A DNA stretch of 34,029 bases from Candidatus Nanohalarchaeota archaeon (GCA_030632385.1 DAOVUW010000001.1:1-34029); one strand, 5' to 3'. Numbered from the stretch's first letter, positions 1-7,684 are shown. Translations and numbers: made by a program. The notes: generated from the sequence alone by a model not told the origin.

Positions 1-141
1 CAGATACCAGAATTAAGCGATAAAATCACAATCCAAACATCTTCTTATACACCTATTGCAAAAGGAAAAATTGAAAAACATCCAAATTTAACTTTAATAG
101 AAGAACCAGAAATTTCTGAAGAAGTTGAAGAAAGCGCATAA
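1..141 (+). CDS. C-terminal fragment of an unidentified protein
   Basis: Frame 1 is open from the first base to a TAA at 139-141 and gives 46 residues; the start lies outside the window. The fragment is hydrophilic and ends in a Glu-rich acidic tail (EEPEISEEVEESA), a common ending for soluble archaeal proteins. There is no recognisable motif and I cannot name the family. A T-run just after the stop (about 146-152) could terminate transcription before the next gene. Confidence 0.6.
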   Translation, partial: QIPELSDKITIQTSSYTPIAKGKIEKHPNLTLIEEPEISEEVEESA

Positions 142-176
142 TTATTTTTTTGGAATTTCTATAAAACTAAGAAATT

Positions 177-782
177 ATGAAAGACACAAATATACAAAAA
201 GAATTAAAAATTGCAGGATATGCAGGAATCGTTAATTTAGCTTTAATGATTCCTATCTTGGCGATGAGTTTTATGCGTATCATGGGTTCTTTTTCTAATC
301 CAGTGATTATTGCGTATATTATATCATCGATTATTACAATAATGGTCGCCATATTATTTTTTAGAGGATTTATATTAATCGGAGAAAAACTCCAAAATCA
401 GTTTCTTGTCAAAAGTTCATACATTATTGTAATCACAACAATTATTTTTTGTATTTATGATATGCTTTCGCTCGGATTTCCTTTTATTGAAAGTGAATTG
501 ATTGCAATAGTAATCTTATTTTTAATGGGAATTATCAACATATTTTTCGGTATAGGCATATATAAATTAAAGGATAAATTCGGAAATATTGCAATAGCAG
601 CAGGCATTTTAGAAATAATAATGGGCATTATGTATTCTTCAATATTGTTGGTATTTATTGCAATAATTTTAACAATTCCTGTAGTTATTCTTGAAATTAT
701 AATTTTGTTTCGTGCAGCAGATAAATTTGCGGAAAAGAAACCCAAAAAAGAAACCTCAAAAGTCAATCAAGAAAGTAAATAA
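177..782 (+). CDS. Multi-pass membrane protein, first of a tandem paralogous pair (DUF996-like)
   Basis: This 201-residue protein has five or six hydrophobic segments (about 16-37, 41-70, 80-105, 107-128 and a long one at 137-178) and a short Lys/Glu-rich cytoplasmic tail. It shares its whole plan with the next gene: N-terminus MKD.NI.K.LK.AGYAGI, then GFxLIGxKLxNQFLV, the IINIFFGIxIYKLKD block before the last membrane hairpin, and an FRA(A/S)(D/E)KF ending. The layout and the YKL-KFG-AGIL block resemble archaeal DUF996 proteins, but that assignment is from memory. Only 2 bases separate it from its paralogue, so the two are surely co-transcribed. Function unknown. Confidence 0.75.
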   Translation: MKDTNIQKELKIAGYAGIVNLALMIPILAMSFMRIMGSFSNPVIIAYIISSIITIMVAILFFRGFILIGEKLQNQFLVKSSYIIVITTIIFCIYDMLSLGFPFIESELIAIVILFLMGIINIFFGIGIYKLKDKFGNIAIAAGILEIIMGIMYSSILLVFIAIILTIPVVILEIIILFRAADKFAEKKPKKETSKVNQESK

Positions 783-784
783 TT

Positions 785-1459
785 ATGAAAGACAAAAACA
801 TAAAAAAACAATTAAAAAGTGCAGGATATGCCGGAATTGCTTCACTGGTTTTATTTATTGTCTGGTCTATATTAACCATATTCATGGAATATCTTTCAAT
901 TATATTGTATGATAAAGAGATTTCAACTGTATTGTATGCTATTATAACAATAATTTTAGCCGTCTCCGTCATATATTTCTTCAAAGGATTTGTTTTGATT
1001 GGGAAAAAACTGAAAAATCAGTTTCTTGTTGCAAATTCATATATTTTCATAATATTTGTTGTTATTTATTCAGCATATTTAATAATTGGTGGAGGGATTT
1101 TCCCATCATGTGAAAATTTAGAAAAAATAGAAAATATACCGGAAAACTCTTTTGAAACTAAATATTATTGTTGGGAGGACGATTTTAATATTGAACTTTT
1201 GCCGATAGAATTTTGGATTAAATCTGTAATTATGCTTATTTTGATATGGTCTTTTGGCATTATTAATATATTTTTTGGAATTGTTATTTATAAATTGAAA
1301 GATGAATTTGGGAACATTGCAAAATCAGCAGGTATTCTGCATATAATTGCAGGTATTTTATCTATGTTAATATATTACGAAATTGCTGTCTTTTTAATGC
1401 TTTTCAGTACGATTCTGGATATCATAATTCTATTCCGTGCATCAGAAAAATTTAAATAA
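785..1459 (+). CDS. Multi-pass membrane protein, second of a tandem paralogous pair (DUF996-like)
   Basis: A 224-residue paralogue of the preceding protein with the same membrane topology and conserved blocks. It differs by an insertion of about 25 residues (around 103-135) in the loop after the third membrane segment. The loop carries two cysteines and many acidic residues and may be extracellular. The pair looks like a local duplication followed by divergence of this loop. No catalytic motif is visible. An A7T/AT7 hairpin about 35 bp downstream probably ends the transcript. Confidence 0.75.
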   Translation: MKDKNIKKQLKSAGYAGIASLVLFIVWSILTIFMEYLSIILYDKEISTVLYAIITIILAVSVIYFFKGFVLIGKKLKNQFLVANSYIFIIFVVIYSAYLIIGGGIFPSCENLEKIENIPENSFETKYYCWEDDFNIELLPIEFWIKSVIMLILIWSFGIINIFFGIVIYKLKDEFGNIAKSAGILHIIAGILSMLIYYEIAVFLMLFSTILDIIILFRASEKFK

Positions 1460-1494
1460 TATGGACAAAAAAATCTAGTGAATCTGTAGTTAAG

Positions 1495-1515
1495 AAAAAA
1501 ATGCCGTATTTTTTT
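1495..1515 (+). terminator. A/T hairpin after the membrane-protein pair
   Basis: AAAAAAAT, a 5-nt loop GCCGT, then ATTTTTTT: a perfect 8-bp hairpin whose 3' arm is a T7 run. It lies 36 bp after the stop of the second membrane protein and before the converging ftsZ gene. Archaeal termination needs mainly the T-run; the symmetry could let it work on both strands. Confidence 0.5.
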
Positions 1516-1547
1516 GCATATCATAAAATGGAGTTTTAAAATACAAA

Positions 1548-1586
1548 TTAAATAGAAAAATAAAAAAACAACCTGTCAAAGACAGG
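1548..1586 (-). terminator. Hairpin plus T-run terminator of ftsZ
   Basis: Read on the minus strand, CCTGTC-TTT-GACAGG (1586-1572) is a perfect 6-bp stem with a 3-nt loop, followed at once by TTGTTTTTTTATTTTTC. It starts 10 bp after the ftsZ stop. It looks like a bacterial-style intrinsic terminator, although archaeal RNA polymerase mostly needs only the U-tract. Confidence 0.6.
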
Positions 1587-1595
1587 ATAGATTAT

Positions 1596-2771
1596 TTAAA
1601 CAAAATCAATTCCAAGCTTGGTTTCCATTTGTGCTCTGTGCCTTTCCCTAAATTCTTGTTTATGCGCCCCGTATATTTGTGTTGATTTAACGCCGGTCAC
1701 AATTACCATTACGCGAATCAAATCACCTAATTCTTTTTCAATAGAAGCACCCCATATTATTTTTGCATCAGGCGACAATTTACTGGTTACTTCTTCAACA
1801 ACTTGTTTGGATTCCTTTAGTGTAAGAGAACTTCCACCGACAACATTTATTAATGCTCCTGTTGCCCCTTCTATATCTACATCAAGCAATGGATTATTAA
1901 GCGCTTTTTTTACAGCTTCTGTCGCTCTTTTTTCTGTATCACTTTCAGCCATTCCAATCATTGCAACGCCTCCTTCATTCATTATGGCTTTGATGTCTGC
2001 AAAGTCGAGATTAATAAGACCTGGTTTTGTTACCATTTCTGTAATTCCTTTTACTGCATTTACCAAAATTTCATCTGATATCTTAAATGCTGTATTAATT
2101 GAAACATCCGGCGCTATCTGAAGCAATTTGTCATTTGGTATAATTATAAGCGTATCCACATTGCTTTCTAATTTTTCAAGACCTGTTTTTGCATTGTTTA
2201 TTCTATGTGCTCCTTCCATTGTAAATGGAACTGTAACAATAGCAACAGTTAATGCTCCGCTTTTTTTGGCTGTCTCTGCTACTACTGGTGCAGAACCTGT
2301 TCCTGTTCCGCCTCCAAGTCCGCAAGTAATAAAGACCATATCTGATTTTGACATCGCGCTTTTTATACTTTCTCTTGATTCTTTTGCAGATGATTCGCCC
2401 ACAGCTGGATTTGAACCTGCGCCAAGTCCATTTGTAAGTTCAACACCAATTAATATTTTCTCATTTGCCTGAGTGTATAATAAATCCTGTGCATCTGTAT
2501 TTATTGCAATTGTATCTGCGCCAATTATACCCACATCTGAAAGACGATTCAATGTATTCTTGCCTGCTCCACCACAACCAATAACTTTTACTTTTGCTCT
2601 TCTTTGTTCAAGAATTGTTTTCAGATCATCATTGATTGACTGCTGCCTTTTTTGGACAGAAGAATCTATTATTTCCCTCGGACTTTCTTCCAAAATACTA
2701 CTCATTTCGCTTCTTTCATCTCTGCTATTTATTTCTTCTCTTCCCAATACATTTTCTATTAAAGAATCCAT
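1596..2771 (-). CDS. ftsZ: Cell division GTPase FtsZ
   Basis: A tubulin-like GTPase that polymerises into the division ring. The 391-residue protein has a poorly conserved, charged N-terminal extension of about 60 residues, then the GTPase core: VIGCGGAGKNT (63-73), NTDAQDL (91-97) and the tubulin signature GGGTGTG (153-159), followed by the T7 and C-terminal domains. It ends with a short tail (about residue 391) without an obvious C-terminal binding peptide. The ATG start has a GAGGGG Shine-Dalgarno site four bases upstream (2781-2776), one of the few in the window. A TATA-like box near 2814-2822 and a 19-bp palindrome between it and the gene suggest its own regulated promoter, although the FKBP gene lies only 54 bp upstream on the same strand. 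Confidence 0.97.
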   Translation of the reverse strand: MDSLIENVLGREEINSRDERSEMSSILEESPREIIDSSVQKRQQSINDDLKTILEQRRAKVKVIGCGGAGKNTLNRLSDVGIIGADTIAINTDAQDLLYTQANEKILIGVELTNGLGAGSNPAVGESSAKESRESIKSAMSKSDMVFITCGLGGGTGTGSAPVVAETAKKSGALTVAIVTVPFTMEGAHRINNAKTGLEKLESNVDTLIIIPNDKLLQIAPDVSINTAFKISDEILVNAVKGITEMVTKPGLINLDFADIKAIMNEGGVAMIGMAESDTEKRATEAVKKALNNPLLDVDIEGATGALINVVGGSSLTLKESKQVVEEVTSKLSPDAKIIWGASIEKELGDLIRVMVIVTGVKSTQIYGAHKQEFRERHRAQMETKLGIDFV

Positions 2772-2796
2772 TTTACCCCTCTTTCTTTTTCTTTAC

Positions 2797-2815
2797 TACA
2801 GTTATCATAACTGTA
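2797..2815 (-). promoter_or_regulatory. 19-bp operator-like palindrome upstream of ftsZ
   Basis: TACAGTTATCATAACTGTA has perfect 9-bp arms around a single central base. On the minus strand it lies just downstream of the TATA-like box (about 2822-2814) and covers the region where transcription would begin (about 2792-2797), before the GAGGGG site and ATG of ftsZ. The position suits a dimeric repressor. No regulator gene is adjacent. Confidence 0.5.
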
Positions 2816-2825
2816 TAAATTATAT

Positions 2826-3518
2826 TTATTCTTTTATGTTTTTAAATGTTTCGACAAATGTCACTTCGTCTATTTTTTCAATAAATTCTGTTGAATATTT
2901 TGCAATAAGTTGTTTTATAACAGAATTGTCTAATTCTTTCGGAAGATTAATTGTAAGTACATTTCCTGTTATATGTTTTTCTATTTTCTCGTGTTTTTCT
3001 GGAATAAACATCTTAATTACTGCATCTGTTTTTTCTTCTATTGTTTTAAATACTTTATTTACTGTCAATTCATACTCTATTTCTTTTCCTGCAAGCACAT
3101 GATTGAAATCAACACGAACCCTTCCTGCTGAAACAGACACTATTTTTCCGGTTACTTTTTCCTTTTTATCTTCTATTTCTATTCTCTGACCGACAATAGG
3201 ATTTATTTTCTTTTCTTTTAAAACAGAAGATGAAAATACTTTAATCATTTTGGCATCTCTTTGTCCAAATGCATCTTTTGGCTCAAATGAAAAAGTAAAG
3301 TTCTTACCCATATCTTTTTCATCTATTTTGAAAATTTTATCTTCAAGAGCTTTCAATACAAACCCCTGTCCCATAATTATAACAAGAGGATGATAAGAAT
3401 AAGATTCATTGTATATATTCAACTCTTTGGCTTTTTTTTCATTTGTGAGATCAAATACATCGCCTGTTTTCTTTATTTTGCCCACGTAATCTATTTCAAC
3501 AAAATCATTTTTCTTCAT
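2826..3518 (-). CDS. FKBP-type peptidyl-prolyl isomerase, SlyD-like, with C-terminal extension
   Basis: Catalyses cis-trans isomerisation of peptidyl-prolyl bonds and acts as a cytoplasmic chaperone. The 230 residues begin with the FKBP strand FVEIDYVGKIKKTGDVFDLT, continue through the GQGFVLKALEDKI helix (about 50-62), the insert-in-flap chaperone domain (about 75-135) and the closing block GRVRVDFNHVLAGKEIEYEL (about 132-151) typical of archaeal long FKBPs. About 75 further residues form a C-terminal domain found in some archaeal FKBPs and of unknown role. A TATA-like TTTTAAAT centred near 3544, 26 bp before the ATG, points to a leaderless mRNA. It precedes ftsZ on the same strand by 54 bp. 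Confidence 0.93.
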   Translation of the reverse strand: MKKNDFVEIDYVGKIKKTGDVFDLTNEKKAKELNIYNESYSYHPLVIIMGQGFVLKALEDKIFKIDEKDMGKNFTFSFEPKDAFGQRDAKMIKVFSSSVLKEKKINPIVGQRIEIEDKKEKVTGKIVSVSAGRVRVDFNHVLAGKEIEYELTVNKVFKTIEEKTDAVIKMFIPEKHEKIEKHITGNVLTINLPKELDNSVIKQLIAKYSTEFIEKIDEVTFVETFKNIKE

Positions 3519-3596
3519 AAAATATAATTCAAGAGAAGATTTAAAAGGTTATTTTTTGTTTCAAATCTTAATTTTTCTCACAAATAAAATATATAA

Positions 3597-3669
3597 CGCT
3601 CCTGACAGGACTCGAACCTGTGGCAACTTGGTTAACAGCCAAGCGCTCTACCTACTGAGCTACAGGAGC
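3597..3669 (-). tRNA. tRNA-Asn (anticodon GUU)
   Basis: The minus strand folds into a full cloverleaf: acceptor GCTCCTG/CAGGAGC, D-stem GCTC/GAGC, anticodon stem CTTGG/CCAAG with loop CTGTTAA (anticodon GTT), and T-arm ACAGG/CCTGT with TTCGAGT. Discriminator base G at 3597. No intron, and the 3' CCA is not encoded, consistent with the CCA-adding enzyme at 17476-18852. Confidence 0.97.
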
Positions 3670-3674
3670 TTTAA

Positions 3675-3698
3675 ACTATGATTTACTATGAACTATGA
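3675..3698. repeat. Three ACTATGA direct repeats upstream of tRNA-Asn
   Basis: ACTATGA occurs at 3675-3681, 3685-3691 and 3692-3698, directly 5' of the tRNA-Asn gene (minus strand). No clear TATA box is seen at the usual distance, so these repeats may take part in tRNA transcription or be slippage products. Confidence 0.4.
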
Positions 3699-3739
3699 AA
3701 TCCGATCAATAAGAAAACCTTTTGTCACTATACTATTAA

Positions 3740-3756
3740 CAACAATACTATTGTTG
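3740..3756 (-). terminator. Stem-loop downstream of rps10
   Basis: CAACAAT-ACT-ATTGTTG is a perfect 7-bp stem with a 3-nt loop, 45 bp after the rps10 stop and about 70 bp before tRNA-Asn on the same strand. It may end or protect the rps10 mRNA; no strong T-run follows, so terminator activity is uncertain. Confidence 0.35.
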
Positions 3757-3800
3757 ACACATCTTTCATACCCCAAACGCATTGTCAGATAAAGAGGACA

Positions 3801-4118
3801 TTATATTTTTCTTTCAATTAACCGTATTTCAATATTTACAGAGTCAGGCATTTCCATACGCATGATGTGTTTTAAGATTCTCTCATTCATACCTATATCA
3901 ATCAGTCTTTTATGAATTCTCATTTCCCATTTCTCGTAAGTTGAGGTTCCATCGCCAGAAACTGCTTTTCTGGTAACAATCGATAATTTTTTCGTAGGCA
4001 ACATTATAGGACCTTTTATTTTTGCCTTAAACCTCATCGAAAGAGATTTTATTTCGTTTATTGTGCTATTTAAAGACTCTATTGAATTACTTGTTAATTT
4101 CATTCTTGCTATTTGCAT
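3801..4118 (-). CDS. rps10: 30S ribosomal protein S10 (uS10)
   Basis: Component of the small-subunit head, 105 residues, the usual archaeal length. Family features: N-terminal RMKLTSNSIESL, the loop GPIMLPTKKLSIVTRK, the KWEMRIHKRLIDI segment and the C-terminal strand VNIEIRL. In many archaea it follows the EF-1alpha gene; here it stands alone, divergent from rps19 with a 70-bp shared promoter region. A TTTTTAAAT box centred 24 bp before the ATG suggests a leaderless transcript. Confidence 0.95.
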   Translation of the reverse strand: MQIARMKLTSNSIESLNSTINEIKSLSMRFKAKIKGPIMLPTKKLSIVTRKAVSGDGTSTYEKWEMRIHKRLIDIGMNERILKHIMRMEMPDSVNIEIRLIERKI

Positions 4119-4137
4119 ACTTATGGTATGTAATTAG

Positions 4138-4147
4138 ATTTAAAAAG
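4138..4147. promoter_or_regulatory. TATA box shared by divergent rps10 and rps19
   Basis: ATTTAAAAAG is a TATA-like sequence on both strands. It is centred 24 bp from the rps10 ATG (minus) and about 47 bp from the rps19 ATG (plus), implying a leaderless rps10 mRNA and a leader of about 20 nt for rps19. Confidence 0.55.
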
Positions 4148-4188
4148 TTTTCAATGTTATTTGCTTAATAAGAGTCAATAGAAATAAT

Positions 4189-4575
4189 ATGGCAAAAGAA
4201 TTTTACTTTAGAAACAGGACAATAGAAGAGTTGGACAAAATGTCAATTAATGAATTTTCAGAACTGTTAAAATCCAGACAAAGGAGATTACTAAAAAGAG
4301 GATTGAAAAATAATGAAAAAAAATTCATTGAAAAAGTAAAAAAAGCAGGATCTGAAGATTATGTAAAAACACATTTAAGACACATACCTGTTCTTCCTTG
4401 TTTTATTGGCAAAAAAATAGGCATCTATCAGGGAAAGGAATTCACATCTGTAATTATGCAACCAGAAATGCTCGGACATAGATTAGGAGAATTTACAATG
4501 ACAAGAAGAAAAATAGTTCATTCTGCAGCAGGACTTGGGGCTACAAGAGGAAGTAAATTCGTATCTAAGAAATAA
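4189..4575 (+). CDS. rps19: 30S ribosomal protein S19 (uS19)
   Basis: Small-subunit head protein next to the A-site finger. The 128 residues show the archaeal/eukaryotic N-terminal extension (FRNRTIEELDKM, then ELLKSRQRR) and the core PCFIGKKIGIYQGKEF, HRLGEFTMTRRKIVHSAAGLGATRGSKF. First gene of the ribosomal run here; the L3-L4-L23-L2 genes that normally precede it in archaea are missing from this position. Followed by rpl22 after 4 bp. Confidence 0.96.
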   Translation: MAKEFYFRNRTIEELDKMSINEFSELLKSRQRRLLKRGLKNNEKKFIEKVKKAGSEDYVKTHLRHIPVLPCFIGKKIGIYQGKEFTSVIMQPEMLGHRLGEFTMTRRKIVHSAAGLGATRGSKFVSKK

Positions 4576-4579
4576 TATT

Positions 4580-5023
4580 ATGGTAAGCGGATATGCAGTA
4601 GAAACAGACCCAAAAACAACCAGTCGTGTTTTAGGAAGAAATTTATCTATTTCAAAAAAATATTCTGTTGAAGTAGGGAGAACAATAAAAGGAATGAAAT
4701 TAAAAGATGCAAGAAAAAAATTACAAAACGCAATAGAATTAAAAGAACCTATACAATTCGTAAAATATAAAAGATCTACGGGTCACAGGAAAGGAGGTGT
4801 AATTGGAAAATATCCTAAAAATGTATGTCTTGCGGTTGACAATCTTCTCGATACACTTGAAAAAAATGCAATCGACAAAGGTTTGGATGACAAGAAATTA
4901 TACATCAAATATGTTTTTGTTGCAAAAGCATTTAGATTTCCAAGAAGAAGAAAAGTAAGCTTAAGAGGACAACGAAGAAAAAATACCAATGTCGGTATTG
5001 TCTGTGAGGAGGTATATCAATAA
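4580..5023 (+). CDS. rpl22: 50S ribosomal protein L22 (uL22)
   Basis: Protein of the peptide exit tunnel, 147 residues. I chose the ATG at 4580, four bases after the rps19 stop, rather than an upstream in-frame ATG inside rps19: the MVSGYAVETDP start matches the family and fits the tight operon spacing. Family blocks are VEVGRTIKGMKLKDARKKL, the HRKG-GKYP motif and the tunnel hairpin near residues 110-135 with a very basic FRFPRRRKVSLRGQRRKN, ending in the strand NVGIVCEEVYQ. Confidence 0.94.
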   Translation: MVSGYAVETDPKTTSRVLGRNLSISKKYSVEVGRTIKGMKLKDARKKLQNAIELKEPIQFVKYKRSTGHRKGGVIGKYPKNVCLAVDNLLDTLEKNAIDKGLDDKKLYIKYVFVAKAFRFPRRRKVSLRGQRRKNTNVGIVCEEVYQ

Positions 5024-5034
5024 TAATAAACAAT

Positions 5035-5919
5035 ATGAATGAATTAAATTTTATAAAAGAAGGAATACAAAAAGAAGAAATAAATCGCTTTATTACAAAA
5101 GAAATAGGACAAAGTCAGATAAGCCAATGTATAATTAAAAAAACGCCATTATATACACATGTACTTATTTATACTCAAAGACCTGCCAGAATAGTAGGAT
5201 ACAAAGGCACAAAATTAATGCACCTGAAAGAAACAATATCTTCTAAATTCAAGATAAAAAGTCTTAAAATGGATGTTTATAGTATAGACAATCCTTATCT
5301 AGATGCAAGTTTGATGGCAAATTTCATCGCAAGATCCTTGGAACAAGGCAAAAAACATAAAAGAGTAGTTTCTTTTATTATCGAAAAAATTATGTCTTCA
5401 GGAGCAATAGGCGTCGAGATAAATGTTACCGGCAAGATAAGCGGTTCGAGAAGCAGAGGAGACAAATTTTACAGAGGTTATCTTAAAAAATGCGGAGATC
5501 CTATTTATACATGCATAGACAAGAAAAAAGTAAGCGCTGTTTTAAAACAAGGATGCATCGGCATAAAGGTTACAATCATGAAAATCATGCCTGATGTAAT
5601 GCAATTGGAAAGCAACATCAATGCATTGGAAGTTCGTCTGAAAAGAGAATTTGAAAAAGCAGAAAAAGAGAAAAATAAAATAGAAACAAATGAAAAAGCA
5701 GAAACCCAAATGGTAGAGGGAAAAACAGATGACAAAAAGATTGTAGAAAACAAAGCAGAAGAAAAGTCAGTTGAAAAAACGAAAAAAACCGTGGAAGAAA
5801 AGGAAGAATCGAAAAAACTGGATGAAATTGAAGATAAAAAACCAGTAAAAAAAGAAACAAAAAAAGAAGAAATCCAAAAAGTAGAAGAAAAAGAAAAAGC
5901 TACTAAAACAAAAGAATAA
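5035..5919 (+). CDS. rps3: 30S ribosomal protein S3 (uS3) with long Lys/Glu-rich C-terminal tail
   Basis: Small-subunit protein at the mRNA entry site. The 294 residues hold an N-terminal KH domain (about 17-95; the GxxG loop is GYKG in ARIVGYKGTKLMHLK) and the S3 C-terminal domain (about 95-200; GVEINVTGKISGSRSRGDKFYRGYLKKCGDP). From about residue 203 to the end it is almost only Lys, Glu, Thr and Val in K/E blocks, a charged, probably disordered or single-helix extension of about 90 residues. Archaeal S3 proteins are typically 210-270 residues, so the tail is longer than usual. Follows rpl22 after 11 bp. Confidence 0.95.
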   Translation: MNELNFIKEGIQKEEINRFITKEIGQSQISQCIIKKTPLYTHVLIYTQRPARIVGYKGTKLMHLKETISSKFKIKSLKMDVYSIDNPYLDASLMANFIARSLEQGKKHKRVVSFIIEKIMSSGAIGVEINVTGKISGSRSRGDKFYRGYLKKCGDPIYTCIDKKKVSAVLKQGCIGIKVTIMKIMPDVMQLESNINALEVRLKREFEKAEKEKNKIETNEKAETQMVEGKTDDKKIVENKAEEKSVEKTKKTVEEKEESKKLDEIEDKKPVKKETKKEEIQKVEEKEKATKTKE

Positions 5920-5926
5920 TATCAAT

Positions 5927-6136
5927 ATGGCAATATTAAAAAATACTGAAATAAAGCAGAAATCGAGAGAAGAATTAAACAAAATACTTTATGATCTTAA
6001 TTTTGAGTTATTAAAAGAAAGAGGAAAAATACAAATAGGTAGTCCTCCTGAAAACACAGGAAAAATATCTCAAATAAGAAAAACAATTGCAAGAATAAAA
6101 ACTTATTTAAATGTGAATGATTCTATAATATCATAG
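5927..6136 (+). CDS. rpl29: 50S ribosomal protein L29 (uL29)
   Basis: Small two-helix protein near the tunnel exit and SRP docking site. The 69 residues match the family: MAILKNTEIKQKSREELNKIL, LNFELLKERGKIQIGSPPENTGKISQIRKTIARIKT. Expected archaeal position between S3 and aIF1; 7-bp gap after rps3. Confidence 0.93.
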   Translation: MAILKNTEIKQKSREELNKILYDLNFELLKERGKIQIGSPPENTGKISQIRKTIARIKTYLNVNDSIIS

Positions 6137-6161
6137 AATAAAAAAAGAGGAAATTTAAAAG

Positions 6162-6461
6162 ATGGGTGAAATCTGTAGTAAATGTGGCTTACCAAAAGAA
6201 TTATGCATCTGTACTACTCTTTTTAAAGAACAACAAAACATAAAAGTTTATAAAAAAAAAAAAAGATTTGGTAAATTCGCAACCATTGTTGATGGAATAA
6301 ATGTGAAAGATGTAAATATAAAAGAACTTGGGAAAAAATTAAAGACCCACCTTGCATGTGGTGGAACTATAAAAGATGATAAAATAGAGTTACAGGGCAA
6401 TCAGAAATCAAAAACAATAGAATTCCTAAAAAAACAGGGCTTTAGCAATATAGAATCATAA
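6162..6461 (+). CDS. Translation initiation factor aIF1 (SUI1)
   Basis: Start-codon fidelity factor bound to the small subunit. The 99 residues begin with a small zinc-binding-type cluster C-x2-C...C-x-C (CSKCGLPKELCIC) typical of archaeal SUI1 proteins, followed by the SUI1 fold (FATIVDGINVKDVNIKELGKKLKTHLACGGTIKDDKIELQG and a final GFSNIES). Its place after L29 is the conserved archaeal order. A weak GAGG lies 11 bases before the ATG. The stop codon shares one base with the next ATG. Confidence 0.93.
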   Translation: MGEICSKCGLPKELCICTTLFKEQQNIKVYKKKKRFGKFATIVDGINVKDVNIKELGKKLKTHLACGGTIKDDKIELQGNQKSKTIEFLKKQGFSNIES

Positions 6462-7684
6462 TGATATATGACTTTTTTAAATTAGCGGTGTCGAGCATAA
6501 AACAGAGAAAAATGCGTTCGTGGCTGACAATGATAGGTATATTTATAGGAATAGCTGCGGTTGTTTCTTTAATTTCTTTGGGTGATGGTATGCAGTCCGC
6601 CATCAATGAACAATTTGAAAAAATGGGTTCTGATAAGATTATGGTTATGCCTGGTGGCGCAGGCGGTGTTGGAATGATGAACATGATGACTTCTGCTGCT
6701 AAATTAACAGAGGATGATTTAAAAATAATAAAAAAACAAAGCGGAGTGGATGTAGCAGGAGGCATGATTTTTAAATCCGTTGCTGTAAAATACAAAGATA
6801 AAACAAAATACAGTTTCGTCAATGGGATTCCAACAGATGACACGCAAGATATTTTTAAAGACATGGAATCTTATGAAATGCTCAAAGGTCGTGATTTAAA
6901 AGAAGGAAATGACAAAGAAGTATTAATTGGATACGATATTGCATATACTGATTACTTTGACAAAAGACCAAAATTAAGAGACAAAATATATATAATGGAC
7001 AAACCATTTACAATTATCGGTGTGATTGACAGAATCGGAAATTCTCAGGATGATTCAAGTTTATATGTAACTTTTGATGCAGCAAGTGACTTATTCGGAA
7101 CAAAAGATGAATATGGCATTATTCTTGTAAAAGTCAAACCCAATGTCAAACCAGCTGATTTAGCAGAAATTCTGAAAAAAAAGTTAAGAAGAGAAAGAAG
7201 AGAGAAAGAAGGAGAAGAAAGTTTTCAGGTTCAGACAACAGAACAGTTGTTAAATCAAGTTAATTCGCTATTAGACGTAATTAACGCAGTATTAATTGCA
7301 ATAGCATCTATTGCTTTGGTAGTTGGAGGGGTCGGCATAATGAATACAATGTATACTTCTATTGTAGAGCGGACAAAAGATATCGGCATAATGAAAGCAA
7401 TAGGTGCAACAGACAGCCAGATATTGTCAATCTTTTTATTTGAAGCAGGAATTTATGGACTTGTTGGTGGGACAATTGGAGTGATACTTGGCTATATGAT
7501 AAGCAAATCAGCAGAATATATAACTGTTGTTGTTTTGCAGCAGGAATTACTCTCTGTAACTTATGATCCTTATTTAATCGGTGGAGCTCTTGCATTTTCC
7601 ACAATTCTCGGCATTCTTTCGGGAATATTTCCTGCAAAAAAAGCAGCAGATATGGAACCTGTCGATGCATTAAGATATGAATAA
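6461..7684 (+). CDS. MacB/FtsX-type ABC transporter permease
   Basis: Permease of a MacB-like ABC system acting on lipids, peptides or envelope targets. The 407 residues show the usual plan: one N-terminal membrane helix (about 20-42, WLTMIGIFIGIAAVVSLISLG), a large extracytoplasmic MacB_PCD domain (about 45-240, with a Met/Gly-rich loop VMPGGAGGVGMMNMM), then three membrane helices (about 268-295, 322-346, 371-392). The diagnostic SIVERTKDIGIMKAIGA and C-terminal FPAKKAADMEPVDALRYE motifs are intact. The ATG overlaps the aIF1 stop by one base, so it is translationally coupled to a ribosomal operon, an odd place for a transporter. No cognate ATPase gene is in the window. Confidence 0.93.
   Translation: MIYDFFKLAVSSIKQRKMRSWLTMIGIFIGIAAVVSLISLGDGMQSAINEQFEKMGSDKIMVMPGGAGGVGMMNMMTSAAKLTEDDLKIIKKQSGVDVAGGMIFKSVAVKYKDKTKYSFVNGIPTDDTQDIFKDMESYEMLKGRDLKEGNDKEVLIGYDIAYTDYFDKRPKLRDKIYIMDKPFTIIGVIDRIGNSQDDSSLYVTFDAASDLFGTKDEYGIILVKVKPNVKPADLAEILKKKLRRERREKEGEESFQVQTTEQLLNQVNSLLDVINAVLIAIASIALVVGGVGIMNTMYTSIVERTKDIGIMKAIGATDSQILSIFLFEAGIYGLVGGTIGVILGYMISKSAEYITVVVLQQELLSVTYDPYLIGGALAFSTILGILSGIFPAKKAADMEPVDALRYE

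Noticed and set aside
1618..3102. Long plus-strand frames opposite ftsZ and FKBP
   Set aside because: They are mirror frames of clear minus-strand genes with Ser/Phe-rich translations and no family features.
3675..3698. CRISPR-like repeats
   Set aside because: The 7-bp units are too short and have no spacers; no array of longer repeats was seen anywhere in the window.
4535..4579. A 15-residue N-terminal extension of L22
   Set aside because: It overlaps the end of rps19 and is not family-like; the ATG at 4580 fits the operon spacing.
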